A stretch of DNA of 64,000 bases. Origin: Anaerolineaceae bacterium (GTDB taxonomy: Bacteria > Chloroflexota > Anaerolineae > Aggregatilineales > Phototrophicaceae). Where the stretch lies: the NCBI GenBank assembly GCA_028818375.1, contig JAPPOB010000005.1:207916-271915 (forward strand), read 5' to 3'. The notes under the pieces are model-generated. The model made no database searches. It had not been told where the DNA came from and saw only the letters and a program-made list of their open reading frames with translations. Positions 43,639 through 52,217 of this stretch are shown in pieces. Within the stretch, counting starts at the first letter, position 1. Each line of letters starts with the position of its first letter. A program made the translations under genes and the position numbers.

Positions 43639-44120
43639 GCGCGGCGGACTGCGCGCAAGTCGTCAAAGGGCGCAGAACCAGCCGCCACCGCCGCGCGGAG
43701 TTCAACGACGGCGCGCAGGGCCGCGGCCTCGTCGGCTGCGGGCAGGTCCAGCAGGGCGAATTCATCTTCATCCAACAGCTGCGTTGCCCCGTCGGGGGCG
43801 ACGAAGAGGTCCAGAGCCAGGTCGTCGGCGCTGACGACCCCGTCGCCGATGCAGGCCGGGCGCGTGATGTTGCAGTACCAGCCCTTCAACGCGCCTCTGG
43901 CGCCATCCTCAATGCGAAAGACGTTGTACCAGCGGTCGCTGTAGAACCATTCGGTGAAGACGTCGCCGCGTTTGAAGGTGACGCCGCCAGTGTCCACGTC
44001 GTCGAACTGGAATACGGCGCGCAGACAGACGAAACGGTCCCCCCGCTGCAGCACCTGTCCCTCATAGCGAAAGACCTCGCGGCCCTCGTGGTCCAGCTTG
44101 CGCACCACGACGTCGTTCAT
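43635..44120 (-). CDS. DUF402 domain protein (nucleoside-phosphatase-like fold)
   Basis: 161 residues. DUF402 features: VFRYEGQVLQRGDRFVCLRA, FKRGDVFTEWFYSDRWYNVF, ALKGWYCNITRPACIGDGVV, SADDLALDLFVAPDG and LLDEDEFALL. Related proteins hydrolyse nucleoside di/triphosphates (Ntdp) in Gram-positives; the conserved acidic residues and Tyr-Asn are present. The true start, ATG 44120, overlaps the stop of the thiamine pyrophosphokinase gene by ATGA; the longer open frame to 44327 is spurious. Coupling with thiN may indicate thiamine diphosphate or nucleotide housekeeping. Confidence 0.85.
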   Translation of the reverse strand: MNDVVVRKLDHEGREVFRYEGQVLQRGDRFVCLRAVFQFDDVDTGGVTFKRGDVFTEWFYSDRWYNVFRIEDGARGALKGWYCNITRPACIGDGVVSADDLALDLFVAPDGATQLLDEDEFALLDLPAADEAAALRAVVELRAAVAAGSAPFDDLRAVRRA

Positions 44121-44779
44121 GCCCGACCCCGCGTGTGCACCAGCACGAGCAGGCCCTCGCGCAGGCGCAGGCGGGCGGGCGCGGCGGCCAGGCGGTTGCT
44201 GACGCCGCGCGCCGGCCCGGGCGCCAGGGTCTCGTCCTTCAGTTCCCAACGCAATCCTTCGCTGGCAATGCCCCTGGCCGCTCCCTGCAGCGGCAGCAAC
44301 GAAATCGTGTCGCCGACCGTGCCGCAAATCTCGTGTGCGCCAGGGCGCAGCAGGCGGACGCGCTGCCGCCCCTCAAGCAATTGCAGGTCGCAGTCGCGCA
44401 ATTCCTCCAGGGCCAGTAACTGGACGTTCGCCAGGGTCTGGTCGAGCCGGTTGCCGAAGGCGCCGAACACGCGCACGCGCCGGCAGCCGCGGGCGACGGC
44501 CCACTTCAACGCCAGTTCGAGGTCGGTCTCGTCCTTGTCGGCGGGATGACACAGGACTTGCGCGCCGCTGGCCCGCAACTGTTCCAGTTCGCCTGCGTCG
44601 ATCGAGTCCATGTCGCCGATGACGACGTCGACGCGCAGGCCGCAATTGCGCGCCAGACGGGCGCCGCCGTCCGCCGCGATGATCGTCGCCCGCGGCAGGG
44701 CAGCCCGCGTCTCCGACAGCAGGGGCTCCGCCGTCAGAGCGCCATTGGCGAAGACCAGCGCGTCAGCGCCCGCGTTCAT
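44117..44779 (-). CDS. thiN: Thiamine pyrophosphokinase
   Basis: 220 residues, normal for the family. Transfers pyrophosphate from ATP to thiamine to form TDP in the cytosol. Seen: ALVFANGALTAEPLL, IIAADGGARLARNCGLRVDV, VIGDMDSIDAGEL (catalytic GDxDS, about 57-69), HPADKDETDLELALKWAV (KDxTDxE) and RVFGAFGNRLDQTLANVQLL (GxRxDH-like). The C-terminal beta domain has GDTISLLPLQGAARGIASEG. Start ATG 44779 with AGGGG 5 nt upstream; a GTG lies two codons earlier. No TPP riboswitch-like element is visible upstream. Confidence 0.92.
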   Translation of the reverse strand: MNAGADALVFANGALTAEPLLSETRAALPRATIIAADGGARLARNCGLRVDVVIGDMDSIDAGELEQLRASGAQVLCHPADKDETDLELALKWAVARGCRRVRVFGAFGNRLDQTLANVQLLALEELRDCDLQLLEGRQRVRLLRPGAHEICGTVGDTISLLPLQGAARGIASEGLRWELKDETLAPGPARGVSNRLAAAPARLRLREGLLVLVHTRGRA

Positions 44780-44854
44780 CTCCACCCCTCACACGCTTTA
44801 AGGCCAGTCCGGTTACGGTACACTGCTGCCCTGGCACTCGCAAGGAAGGGACGC

Positions 44855-45892
44855 ATGCGCCGACGCGCCGTTGCACTGGCGGGGCTCTGGCTGCTACTGA
44901 CGCTGTCAGCGGGGGTCGGCCGCGCCCAGGAGGCCGTCACCATCAACCCTCTCACCGGCCTGCAGGTTGAGAATCCCGCCAACCTGCTGCGCAAGCCGGT
45001 GATCGCCAAAGTCTCCAACGCGCCGGCCGAGGTACGGCCGCAGGCGGGCCTGGCGGCCGCCGACCTCGTGTTCGAGCATTACGCCGAGGGCGGCCTGACG
45101 CGTTTCTCGGCGGTGTTTTACGGTCAGCGGCCGACGCGGGTCGGCTCGATTCGCAGCGCGCGCCTGATCGACCTGGAACTGTTGCCCATGTTGGGGGGAC
45201 TGCTGGCCTGGTCCGGCGCCAGTAACGGGGTGCTGGCCCTGCTCAACGCCAGCGCGCATCCGGAGCGTCTCTATATGGGCGTACAGTATGAATGGCCCGT
45301 CTACTGGCGCGAAGCCGGCATCCCCTCGCCGCACAACCTCTTCGTCAATGTGGCAGCGCTGACCTACCTGGCCGTCAGCGAAGGCGTGACCGGCGCAGCG
45401 TCACTGAAGGGGCCGCTCTTTCTGGCGCAGCCTCCAGGCGGCGAGACCGGGCCGGCCCTGCTGATCGATTTGCGCTACCTGGCCACGCGCGTGACCTGGG
45501 TCTACCATGAGGGCAGCGGCCTCTATTACCGCTACGTCGACGGCGAGCCCCACCTCGACGCCGGCAGCGATCATCCCCTGCATGCCGCCAACGTCATCGC
45601 GCTCTACGCCGACCATCAATTCAGCAACATCGTCGAAAGCGTGTGGCAGGGCATCACCCACTACAGCATCAAAATCGACCTGGGCAGTGGGGGCGCGGGG
45701 CTGCTCTTCCGCGACGGCCGCCAGTACAATCTGCGCTGGGCGCGCCCCGCCGCGGACAGCATGCTGCGTTTCAGCGACGACCGGGGCGCGACCCTGGCCT
45801 TCAAACCGGGCATCACCTGGCTGCAGGTGATGCGACCCCCGGCGCAGCAGGATGGCGTGGAAGGGCTGACCGTGCTCGGCGCGGCAGCGTGA
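44855..45892 (+). CDS. DUF3048 domain secreted protein (YerB-like)
   Basis: 345 residues. Signal peptide RRRAVALAGLWLLLTLSAGV then GRAQ (about 1-25), so extracytoplasmic. DUF3048 hallmarks: INPLTGLQVENPANLLRKPV, IAKVSNAPAEVRPQAGLAAA, DLVFEHYAEGGLTRFSAVFY, VGSIRSARLIDLEL, and a C-terminal YRYVDGEPHLDAGSDHPLHA followed by ANVIALYA. B. subtilis YerB is the named member; a cell-envelope role is suspected but the biochemical function is unknown. AAGGAAGGG precedes ATG 44855, with TACACT about 31 nt upstream. Divergent from thiN. Confidence 0.9.
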   Translation: MRRRAVALAGLWLLLTLSAGVGRAQEAVTINPLTGLQVENPANLLRKPVIAKVSNAPAEVRPQAGLAAADLVFEHYAEGGLTRFSAVFYGQRPTRVGSIRSARLIDLELLPMLGGLLAWSGASNGVLALLNASAHPERLYMGVQYEWPVYWREAGIPSPHNLFVNVAALTYLAVSEGVTGAASLKGPLFLAQPPGGETGPALLIDLRYLATRVTWVYHEGSGLYYRYVDGEPHLDAGSDHPLHAANVIALYADHQFSNIVESVWQGITHYSIKIDLGSGGAGLLFRDGRQYNLRWARPAADSMLRFSDDRGATLAFKPGITWLQVMRPPAQQDGVEGLTVLGAAA

Positions 45893-45973
45893 GCGGGCCG
45901 TGAGAGTCGCTGGCGCCTGGGCTGCGCGCCCTCTACACTGGCGGCCAGCGACGCGCCTCCCGGAGAGCCGCCG

Positions 45974-48217
45974 ATGACCCTTGCCAGACGAATACTGTTC
46001 GGCTGTCTGGCCGCAGCGCTGCCCCTTGTCGGGTCGGTCGCTGCCCAGGAGGGCGGCACGCGGGACCCGCTGCACCTGGCGCAGCGATTCGGCGATTACG
46101 AGGGCGAAAGCCTGCTGGCGCCCCTCACGCCCCTTTACCGCGTCGGCCAGCGCGAACAGTTTTACGTCAGCCGCAGTGACGCCGCTGAGCCGGAGCGCAT
46201 CACTGCCACCCTTGCGGCGGCCACACCCCTGACCTACGTCTGGGTGGAGGAAGGCCTCAATTACAACGCCCCCGACATGGCCGCGACCTTCGAAGACCTG
46301 CAATTCCTTGCGTTGACCCTGCAGATGAGGGCCGTGCATGGCGATGCCACCCGCCTGCCGGGAATCGGACCCGTCGCCGAACGATACAGCCTGCTGCCCC
46401 TGCCCGACGTCGATGACGACCCGCACCTCTTTCTGCTCTTCGCCGAAGGCACCGGCTTGGAGGCGGCCGCCATCAACCAGGCGGACCTCTTGCCGACGGA
46501 GCTGGCGCCCGGCAACATCGGTAACCAGCGCGAACTGCTGCTGCTGGACGCATCAGCCCTCGGCAACCTGCCGCTCTCGTCCCCGGCCTGGTTGACGCTG
46601 GCCACGGCGGCCCACTTTGAATTCCTGTCGCAGACCTACGCGCCGCAGCAATCGTTGTGGCTGCGACGCGCCCAGGCGCACTACGTCGCCGCGCGTCTGC
46701 TCGGCCTGCAACCCGTACTGGATAGCGAAGCGCAGACCTGGCTGGAAGCGCGCGCCGTCCCACTCACACGGACGGGCGGCCTGAACCACCCTGAAGTCAG
46801 CAGCGGCCAGGCCCTCTTCCTCGAGTACCTGCTGCAGCGCCACGGAATCCGCCTGCTGCAACAACTGTTCCTGCAGCCGGAGGCAGGGCTGAAGGCAGTC
46901 GACGCCGCCCTCGCTGACCTGGAGCTGACGGACGCGCTGACGGGGCGGCCACTCACCGGGCTGGACCTTTTTGCGGATTTCACCGTGGCCGTGGCCGGCG
47001 ACCTGTTTCCGCCGGGCCCCCTGCTGGATGGACGCTACACCCTCTTGACCCCGGACCTGCCGGAAGGGGAACTGCCGAACGGGATCGTCCTCGAAAACCG
47101 CCTCAACGCCGCCGTGCAGGACGTCCCGCTGGACCAGTTCGCCACGCATTACTTTTACATCTACAACGACCAGCCGGCCAGCTTCCGCCTGCAGTTTCAT
47201 GGCGCGGACGAAAGCGCCCTGCTGGCGCTGCCTGAAGAGGATGATCCGGGCAACCTCTTCTACTGGAGCGGCCAGGGCAGCAACCGCGATCACACGCTGA
47301 CGCGCCGCGTGGACCTGCGCGGCGTCGAGCGGGCCACGCTGCATTTTGACAGCTGGCACCAGCTGGCGGAGCAGCGCAGTTACGTCTACGTCGCGGTCTC
47401 CGACGACGGGGGCGACAGCTGGCAGATTCTTGACGGCGCTCACGCCGGCGGCAACCGCCACGGCCTCGCCTACGGGCCAGGCCTGACCGGCATCAGCAAC
47501 ACGGAGCCGGTTCGGCCCTTCCCCTACATCGGAGTGATGCTCGGCGGCGAGGGCCAGACCATCACCGAAATCTTCGCCGCCGGGCCGGCGTTTGACAGCG
47601 GCCTGCGACCTGGCGACGTCATCGTCGGGCTTGACGGCGCGGACTGGGCGCAGGGCGACGGCATCTTCCCGATGCTGGAGCGCCACGAGCCGGGCGACAC
47701 GCTGGACCTCAGCATCCGGCGCGGCGATGAGCGCCTCATCGTCCCGCTCACCCTCGGCGTGCATCCGGCGCGGCAGCGACCGCGGCCGCCCCTGTGGCTC
47801 GCGCACGAGTTCGATCTGGGCGCCTGGGCCGGCCAGGAGATTTTGCTGCGCTTCGAATACGTCACGCCGCCCGACGTGCTGGACGAGGGCTTGGCGCTCG
47901 ATAACCTGCGTATCCCCGAAACGGGATTCCACGACGACGCCGGCGACGAGACCGGCTGGACCCTGCTGGGCTGGCAGCGACGAGACAACTTCGTGCCGCA
48001 ACGCTTTCTGCTGCAATACATCTCCAGCGGTCACAGGGCCGGCCCGCCACGGGTGCGCCGTCTCATCGGCCCGCAGGACATGACCAACCGCGCCGAACAC
48101 AGCTTCCGCATTCAGCCGGATGAACTCATCGTGTTCGCCGTCTCGGCCATCAACGAGCAGACGCTGCAACCGGCGTTCTATGACCTGCAGCTGCAACCCC
48201 TGGACGCCGGCGTCTGA
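45974..48217 (+). CDS. Secreted M6 (immune-inhibitor-A-like) peptidase homologue with PDZ domain, probably inactive
   Basis: 747 residues with signal peptide (RRILFGCLAAALPLVGSVAA, cleavage about 24). The region 140-265 follows M6-like Chloroflexota peptidases (FLLFAEGTGLEAA, LPTELAPGNIGNQRELLLLD) but where HEFQH is expected there is TLATAAHFEFLSQ (about 208-220), and WLNEG is replaced by WLRRA; no HExxH occurs elsewhere. Residues 513-595 form a PDZ domain (YIGVMLGG, GLRPGDVIVGLDGADWA). The C-terminal lectin-like part ends with LALDNLRIPETGFHDDAGDE followed by TGWTLLGWQRRDN, typical of M6 C-termini. Likely a secreted binding protein. GGAGAG precedes ATG. Same strand as the DUF3048 gene, 81 nt downstream. 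Confidence 0.8.
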   Translation: MTLARRILFGCLAAALPLVGSVAAQEGGTRDPLHLAQRFGDYEGESLLAPLTPLYRVGQREQFYVSRSDAAEPERITATLAAATPLTYVWVEEGLNYNAPDMAATFEDLQFLALTLQMRAVHGDATRLPGIGPVAERYSLLPLPDVDDDPHLFLLFAEGTGLEAAAINQADLLPTELAPGNIGNQRELLLLDASALGNLPLSSPAWLTLATAAHFEFLSQTYAPQQSLWLRRAQAHYVAARLLGLQPVLDSEAQTWLEARAVPLTRTGGLNHPEVSSGQALFLEYLLQRHGIRLLQQLFLQPEAGLKAVDAALADLELTDALTGRPLTGLDLFADFTVAVAGDLFPPGPLLDGRYTLLTPDLPEGELPNGIVLENRLNAAVQDVPLDQFATHYFYIYNDQPASFRLQFHGADESALLALPEEDDPGNLFYWSGQGSNRDHTLTRRVDLRGVERATLHFDSWHQLAEQRSYVYVAVSDDGGDSWQILDGAHAGGNRHGLAYGPGLTGISNTEPVRPFPYIGVMLGGEGQTITEIFAAGPAFDSGLRPGDVIVGLDGADWAQGDGIFPMLERHEPGDTLDLSIRRGDERLIVPLTLGVHPARQRPRPPLWLAHEFDLGAWAGQEILLRFEYVTPPDVLDEGLALDNLRIPETGFHDDAGDETGWTLLGWQRRDNFVPQRFLLQYISSGHRAGPPRVRRLIGPQDMTNRAEHSFRIQPDELIVFAVSAINEQTLQPAFYDLQLQPLDAGV

Positions 48218-48265
48218 CCCCCTGAACCATGTGACGACTTGCGCGCCCGTCCTGCCACCCGGCCC

Positions 48266-48271
48266 TATACT
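48266..48271 (+). promoter_or_regulatory. -10 box of the TIR-HTH gene
   Basis: TATACT ending 19 nt before ATG 48291, giving a short leader that contains GGAGGGG. No convincing -35 at 17 nt. Confidence 0.4.
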
Positions 48272-48290
48272 GAAGGGACGGGAGGGGCGC

Positions 48291-48845
48291 ATGAGCCATT
48301 TGTTCCTGAGTTACAGCCATGCCGACAGCGCCATGGCAGAGCGCCTGGCGCGGGACCTGCAGGCGCGGGGCCACGCGCTGTGGTACGACCGTCAGCTGCA
48401 GCCCGGTCAGCGCTGGCTGCAACGCCTCACGCGCGCGGCGCGGGACTGCGCGGCCCTGTTGCTTCTGATGTCGCCGGCGGCGGAGAGTTCGCCCTGGGTG
48501 GAGATGGAACTGTGCATCGCCTTGCGCTACCGGCGGCCGGTGTTGCCGCTGGCGCTAAAGGGGTATCGACTCGACGCCCTGGCGCACTTGCAGCACATCG
48601 ACTTTGACGGCGAAATCACAGCGCAGCTGCTGGACAGCCTGCCGCCCTCCTCGCGTGCGCCGGACGCCACCGGCGGCGAAGGCCTGCCTTCTGCCACGCT
48701 CAGCGCTGTGGAACGGCAGATCCTTCTGGAGGTCGCCGCCGGCCGCAGCTACCGCGACATTGGCGCGGCGCTGGACCTCAGCGGGCGCACGGTGCGGCGC
48801 CGGGTGAGCGCCCTGCGCGCGCGCCTCACGGGGGGTCGGGGCTAG
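48291..48845 (+). CDS. TIR domain fused to a LuxR/sigma4-type helix-turn-helix
   Basis: 184 residues. TIR domain 1-120: HLFLSYSHADSAMAERLARD, HALWYDRQLQPGQRWLQRLT and the αC region SSPWVEMELCIALRYRRPVL with a glutamate at the NADase position (E69 or E71). A 20-residue linker follows. Residues 135-180 form an HTH (LSAVERQILLEVAAGRSYRD, then IGAALDLSGRTVRRRVSALR) like LuxR or sigma region 4. A single protein could therefore both sense or cleave NAD+ and bind DNA; this architecture is uncommon. GGAGGGG lies 4 nt before ATG. The stop overlaps the convergent BKACE stop by 4 nt. No evident defence partner next to it. Confidence 0.85.
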   Translation: MSHLFLSYSHADSAMAERLARDLQARGHALWYDRQLQPGQRWLQRLTRAARDCAALLLLMSPAAESSPWVEMELCIALRYRRPVLPLALKGYRLDALAHLQHIDFDGEITAQLLDSLPPSSRAPDATGGEGLPSATLSAVERQILLEVAAGRSYRDIGAALDLSGRTVRRRVSALRARLTGGRG

Positions 48846-49774
48846 TAGCCGACGGCGTCGAGGCCCTTCAGCCCGAGAAACTCGCGGACGTCGGCGGGCG
48901 TGGCCAGCTCGCGCTCGAACTCTGCGGCGATGTTGCGCATGCGTGTCACGAGTTCGGCGTTGGTGGCCAGTTGGCGCCGCTTCACGAAGAGGTTGTCCTC
49001 CAGACCCACGCGCACGTGGCCGCCGAGGAACATCGCGGTGGTGGCCAGTTCGAATTCGTGGGGATAGCCGACGCCGATCACGGACCAGTTATAGTTTTCG
49101 CGGCCGATGACGCGGTCGGCGGTGTTGAGCATGTGCACAAGGTCGTAAATGGTGGCGCGGATGCCGCCGGTCACCCCCATGACGAACTGCAGCCAGATCG
49201 GCGTGCGCACGATGCCCTGGCGGATGAAGACCTCCAGGTTGTAGATGTGGCCGACGTCGTACAGCTCGAATTCGGGGCGCGTGTCGTTGGCGTTCATGGT
49301 GTCGATGAAGCGGCGCATGCTGTGAAAAGTGTTGGGGAAAATGTAGTCCTCGGTACCTTTCACGTAGTCTTCTTCCCAGTCGTATATCCAGTCTTCACTC
49401 TTGTAGCGCCGCGCCACGCGATGAATCGAAAAGTTGATCGAGCCCATGTTGCAGGTGGCCATTTCCGGCCGCCAGGTGGAGACGACCTGCAGCCGTTGCT
49501 CCGGCGTCATGAGCACGCCGCCGCCGGTGGTGGGGACGACCACCGCGTCGCAGCGTTCGCGGATTCCGCGCAGCACGGCGCCAAAGACCTCCTGGTCGTG
49601 CGAGGGCCTTGCCGTCTGCGGGTCGCGCGCGTGGATGTGAATGGACGCGGCGCCGGCTTCGGCGCAGGCGACGGCGTCGTCGATCAGTTGCTGCGGCGTC
49701 AGCGGCAAATGAGGTGTCTGCGTCGGCAGGGTCATGGCGCCGGTGATGGCCGCCGTCAGAACAAGCTTGTCCAT
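48842..49774 (-). CDS. BKACE-family beta-keto acid cleavage enzyme (DUF849)
   Basis: 310 residues. BKACE enzymes condense a beta-keto acid with acetyl-CoA and split it (Kce, 3-keto-5-aminohexanoate cleavage, is the prototype). Seen: VLTAAITGAMTLPTQTPHLP, AGAASIHIHARDPQT with the zinc-binding H46-x-H48, VVVPTTGGGVLMTPEQRL, ATCNMGSINFS, WLQFVMGVTGGI, SVIGVGYPHEFELATTAMFL and GGHVRVGLEDNLFVKRRQLA (third zinc ligand Glu region). Start at 49774; the frame runs to 49882 into the hydantoinase B gene. Last gene of the hydantoinase/aldolase operon, 4 nt after the hydantoinase B stop. Confidence 0.9.
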   Translation of the reverse strand: MDKLVLTAAITGAMTLPTQTPHLPLTPQQLIDDAVACAEAGAASIHIHARDPQTARPSHDQEVFGAVLRGIRERCDAVVVPTTGGGVLMTPEQRLQVVSTWRPEMATCNMGSINFSIHRVARRYKSEDWIYDWEEDYVKGTEDYIFPNTFHSMRRFIDTMNANDTRPEFELYDVGHIYNLEVFIRQGIVRTPIWLQFVMGVTGGIRATIYDLVHMLNTADRVIGRENYNWSVIGVGYPHEFELATTAMFLGGHVRVGLEDNLFVKRRQLATNAELVTRMRNIAAEFERELATPADVREFLGLKGLDAVGY

Positions 49775-49778
49775 ACGC

Positions 49779-51371
49779 TCACTTTGCCCCCGTGCCCGTC
49801 TCCGCTGTCTGAAGCTCCGGCGCGCCCCAACCGCCGCCGCCGGGCGTCTCCACGATGACGACGTCGCCGGCCTGCAGTTCACCCACGTACTTGCCGCCCA
49901 GGTCGCGCTCCTGGCCGTCGCGCAGCAGACGGTTGCTGCCGCAGGCGCCCGCCTCGCCGCCGGCCAGGCCCCAGGGCGGGTAGATGCGCCGTTCGCTGTT
50001 GATGGTCAGCGTGGTCGGGCACAGAAACTGGTAGCGACGGCTGATACCCTCGCCGCCAGGATGACGGCCCGCGCCGCCGGACCCCTCGCGCAGGCCGTAT
50101 TCCAGCACGCGAAAGGGGAACTCCTGCTCCAGCGACTCGACGGGCGTATTGAGTGTGTTGGTCATGTGCACGTGGCGCCCGCTGATGCCCGGGCCGGCCG
50201 GTCCGCCGCCGTGACCGCCGCCGATGGTCTCGTAGTAGACGAACTGCCGTCCTTCCAGCAGGCCGCCGCAGAGGACGTTGCTCATCGTGCCGCAACTGGC
50301 GGCCGGTATGCGCCCGGGCAGGGCCTGCGCCAGGGCGCCCAGCACCGTGTCGGCGACGCGCTGGGTGGTCTCGGTGTTGCCCACGGCCACGCCTGCCGGA
50401 AAGTCCGGTTCCAGCAGACTGTGCGCCGGCGTGGTCACCGCCACCGGCTGGAAGCAACCATGGTTGACCGGCACGTCCTCGCCGGCCAGCAGACGGATGC
50501 AATACCAGGTGGCGCTGCGCGCGATGGCGCTGACGGCGTTCAGGTTGCCGCGCACCTGGGGCGCGCTGCCCTCAAAATCGACGCTCATGCGCCGGCCCTG
50601 CACCCGCAGCGTCACGCAAATCGGGATGCGGTACTCGCGCTGGCCGTCGCCTTCCAGCGCGTCCTCGAAGCGGTAGTCGCCGTCGGGGATGGAGTCGATG
50701 ACGGCCTCGGTCATGCGTTGTGAATAGGCCATCAGGGCGTCGGCATGCTCGCGCACGCGCTCCAGGCCCTGCCTGACCAACAGGTCCCGCATCCGGTCCA
50801 TACCCACGCGATGCGCGGCCAGTTGCGCCTCAAGGTCGCCGATGCGCTCTTCGGGGTTGCGGCTGTTGGCGGTGATGAGGGCCAGCAGGCCCTCGCTGAG
50901 CCAGCCACCGTACATCAGCTTGACCGGCGGGATGATGATGCCTTCCTGGTAGATTTCGGTGCTGAGCGGCAGCGAGCCGGGCGTCATCCCGCCGACGTCG
51001 GCGTGGTGGGCGCGGCTGGCGACGAAGTATTCCAGGCGGCTGCCGGCGAAGACCGGCGAGACCATGGTGATGTCCGGCAAATGCGTGCCGCCGCCCCAGG
51101 GGTCGTTGAGCACGATGACGTCGCCCTCGTGAATCTCCTCGAAGGCGCGCACGGCCGTCTCGACCGAGGCCGGCATGCTGCCCAGATGCACGGGGATGTG
51201 CGCCGCCTGGGCCACCATGCGCGCCTGGTCATCGAAGACCGCGCAGCTGAAGTCGAGGCGTTCCTTGATATTGGGACTGAAACTGGCGCGGCGCAGCGTC
51301 TCGCCCATCTCGTCGGCGATGGAGGAAAAGAGGCTGCGAAAGACCTCCAGCGAAATGGCGTCGACGCTCAT
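49779..51371 (-). CDS. Hydantoinase B / oxoprolinase subunit family protein
   Basis: 530 residues, normal for HyuB. With HyuA it hydrolyses 5-membered cyclic amides or carboxylates acetone/acetophenone-like substrates in an ATP-dependent reaction (family). Seen: SIADEMGETLRRASFSPNIK, RLDFSCAVFDDQARMVAQAA, HIPVHLGSMPASV, LNDPWGGGTHLPDITMVSPV, RAHHADVGGMTPGSLP, GGGHGGGPAGPGISGRHVHM, TNTLNTPVESLE and GGGGWGAP. Start 51371 overlaps the aldolase stop by ATGA. Its usual partner hydantoinase A is 4.3 kb upstream on the same strand, separated by the R-M module. Confidence 0.92.
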   Translation of the reverse strand: MSVDAISLEVFRSLFSSIADEMGETLRRASFSPNIKERLDFSCAVFDDQARMVAQAAHIPVHLGSMPASVETAVRAFEEIHEGDVIVLNDPWGGGTHLPDITMVSPVFAGSRLEYFVASRAHHADVGGMTPGSLPLSTEIYQEGIIIPPVKLMYGGWLSEGLLALITANSRNPEERIGDLEAQLAAHRVGMDRMRDLLVRQGLERVREHADALMAYSQRMTEAVIDSIPDGDYRFEDALEGDGQREYRIPICVTLRVQGRRMSVDFEGSAPQVRGNLNAVSAIARSATWYCIRLLAGEDVPVNHGCFQPVAVTTPAHSLLEPDFPAGVAVGNTETTQRVADTVLGALAQALPGRIPAASCGTMSNVLCGGLLEGRQFVYYETIGGGHGGGPAGPGISGRHVHMTNTLNTPVESLEQEFPFRVLEYGLREGSGGAGRHPGGEGISRRYQFLCPTTLTINSERRIYPPWGLAGGEAGACGSNRLLRDGQERDLGGKYVGELQAGDVVIVETPGGGGWGAPELQTAETGTGAK

Positions 51372-52159
51372 CCGCGCGCGCCCGCGACCTCGTCCAGCTG
51401 GCCGGCGCAGGACGCCAGCCCCGCGCGCAGCAGACCGGTGTCCGCGCCCCACATCAGCAACCGCGCGCCCATGGCGTGAAAGGCGCGCAATTCCTCCACG
51501 CCGGCCGGGTTGGAGCCCCAGACCAGACCATGGCGGCGGCAGGCTTCATCGAGCAGGCCCAGCGTGTCCATGTAGCTGACACGGCGTTCCGCCGGTTCCA
51601 GACGCATGCGCAGGTCCAGGTCCGTCGGCCCGACGAAGAAGCCCTCGAAGCCGGGTACTGCCGCCATCTCGTCCAGATTGGCGAGGCCGGTCGGCGTCTC
51701 CAGCTGTACCAGCAGAAAGGTCTCGCGCAGGGCATGGTCGGCCATGCGGACGTGGTCGCCGCCCGCACCCAGACCGTAGCGCGCCTGCAGGTTGGGCTGC
51801 CCCATGCCGCGATCGCCCAGCGGCGGGTATTTCACCTTTGACACCAGGTCGCGGACCTCGTCGGCGGTGGAGACCTGCGGGATGACCAGGCCGGCGGCGC
51901 CGTCCTCCAGGTAGCGGCCCAGGCTCATTTTCTCGCGGGTATTGGGGCGCGCCAGCACGTCGATATCGAAAAGCTGCGCGAAGGCCAGCATGGTGCGCAC
52001 CTCGCTGTCGTCCAGCGGGTGGTGCTCCATGTCCAACCAGATGCAATCGTAGCCACTGTGGGCGGCGTAGGCGAGGAAGGGCGGCAGCACGTGCCCCGTC
52101 ATGGCGATGCGTATCGCCTCGCCCGCGCGAATCTTCTCCATCACCCGGCTTCTGCGCAT
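51368..52159 (-). CDS. HpcH/HpaI-family 2-keto-3-deoxy acid aldolase
   Basis: 263 residues. Class II metal-dependent aldolase releasing pyruvate from 4-hydroxy-2-oxo acids. Seen: YDCIWLDMEHHPLDDSEVRT (D/E and His near 43-62), VLARPNTREKMSLGRYLEDG (Arg), AAGLVIPQVSTADEVRDLVS, LLVQLETPTGLANLDEMAAV (metal-binding Glu) and FFVGPTDLDLRMRLE (metal-binding Asp). Start ATG 52159 has GGGGAGGAG 3 nt upstream; the frame stays open to 52534 through the repeat array but that part is not coding. Transcribed from the repeat-borne promoter and coupled to hydantoinase B by ATGA. Confidence 0.92.
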   Translation of the reverse strand: MRRSRVMEKIRAGEAIRIAMTGHVLPPFLAYAAHSGYDCIWLDMEHHPLDDSEVRTMLAFAQLFDIDVLARPNTREKMSLGRYLEDGAAGLVIPQVSTADEVRDLVSKVKYPPLGDRGMGQPNLQARYGLGAGGDHVRMADHALRETFLLVQLETPTGLANLDEMAAVPGFEGFFVGPTDLDLRMRLEPAERRVSYMDTLGLLDEACRRHGLVWGSNPAGVEELRAFHAMGARLLMWGADTGLLRAGLASCAGQLDEVAGARG

Positions 52160-52188
52160 GCTCTCCTCCCCTCCTCCTGCCCCGCGCG

Positions 52189-52217
52189 AGTATAGCGAGA
52201 GCCCCGACTCGAAGCAT
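52189..52217 (-). promoter_or_regulatory. Repeat-borne promoter of the aldolase-hydantoinase B-BKACE operon
   Basis: On the minus strand ATGCTT, 17 nt, TATACT; the -10 ends 29 nt before ATG 52159. It is made by the unit of the tandem array nearest the gene; the other units read CTATCC at the -10 position and are probably inactive. Confidence 0.5.

Noticed and set aside
43635-44327. Long form of the DUF402 protein starting at 44327
   Set aside because: The first 69 residues are Arg/Pro/Ala-rich and overlap thiN in another frame. ATG 44120 is coupled to the thiN stop and begins right at the domain.
44780-44854. Possible TPP riboswitch next to thiN
   Set aside because: The divergent gap is only 75 nt and has no THI-box-like CUGAGA or ACCUGA elements; thiN genes are often unregulated by TPP.
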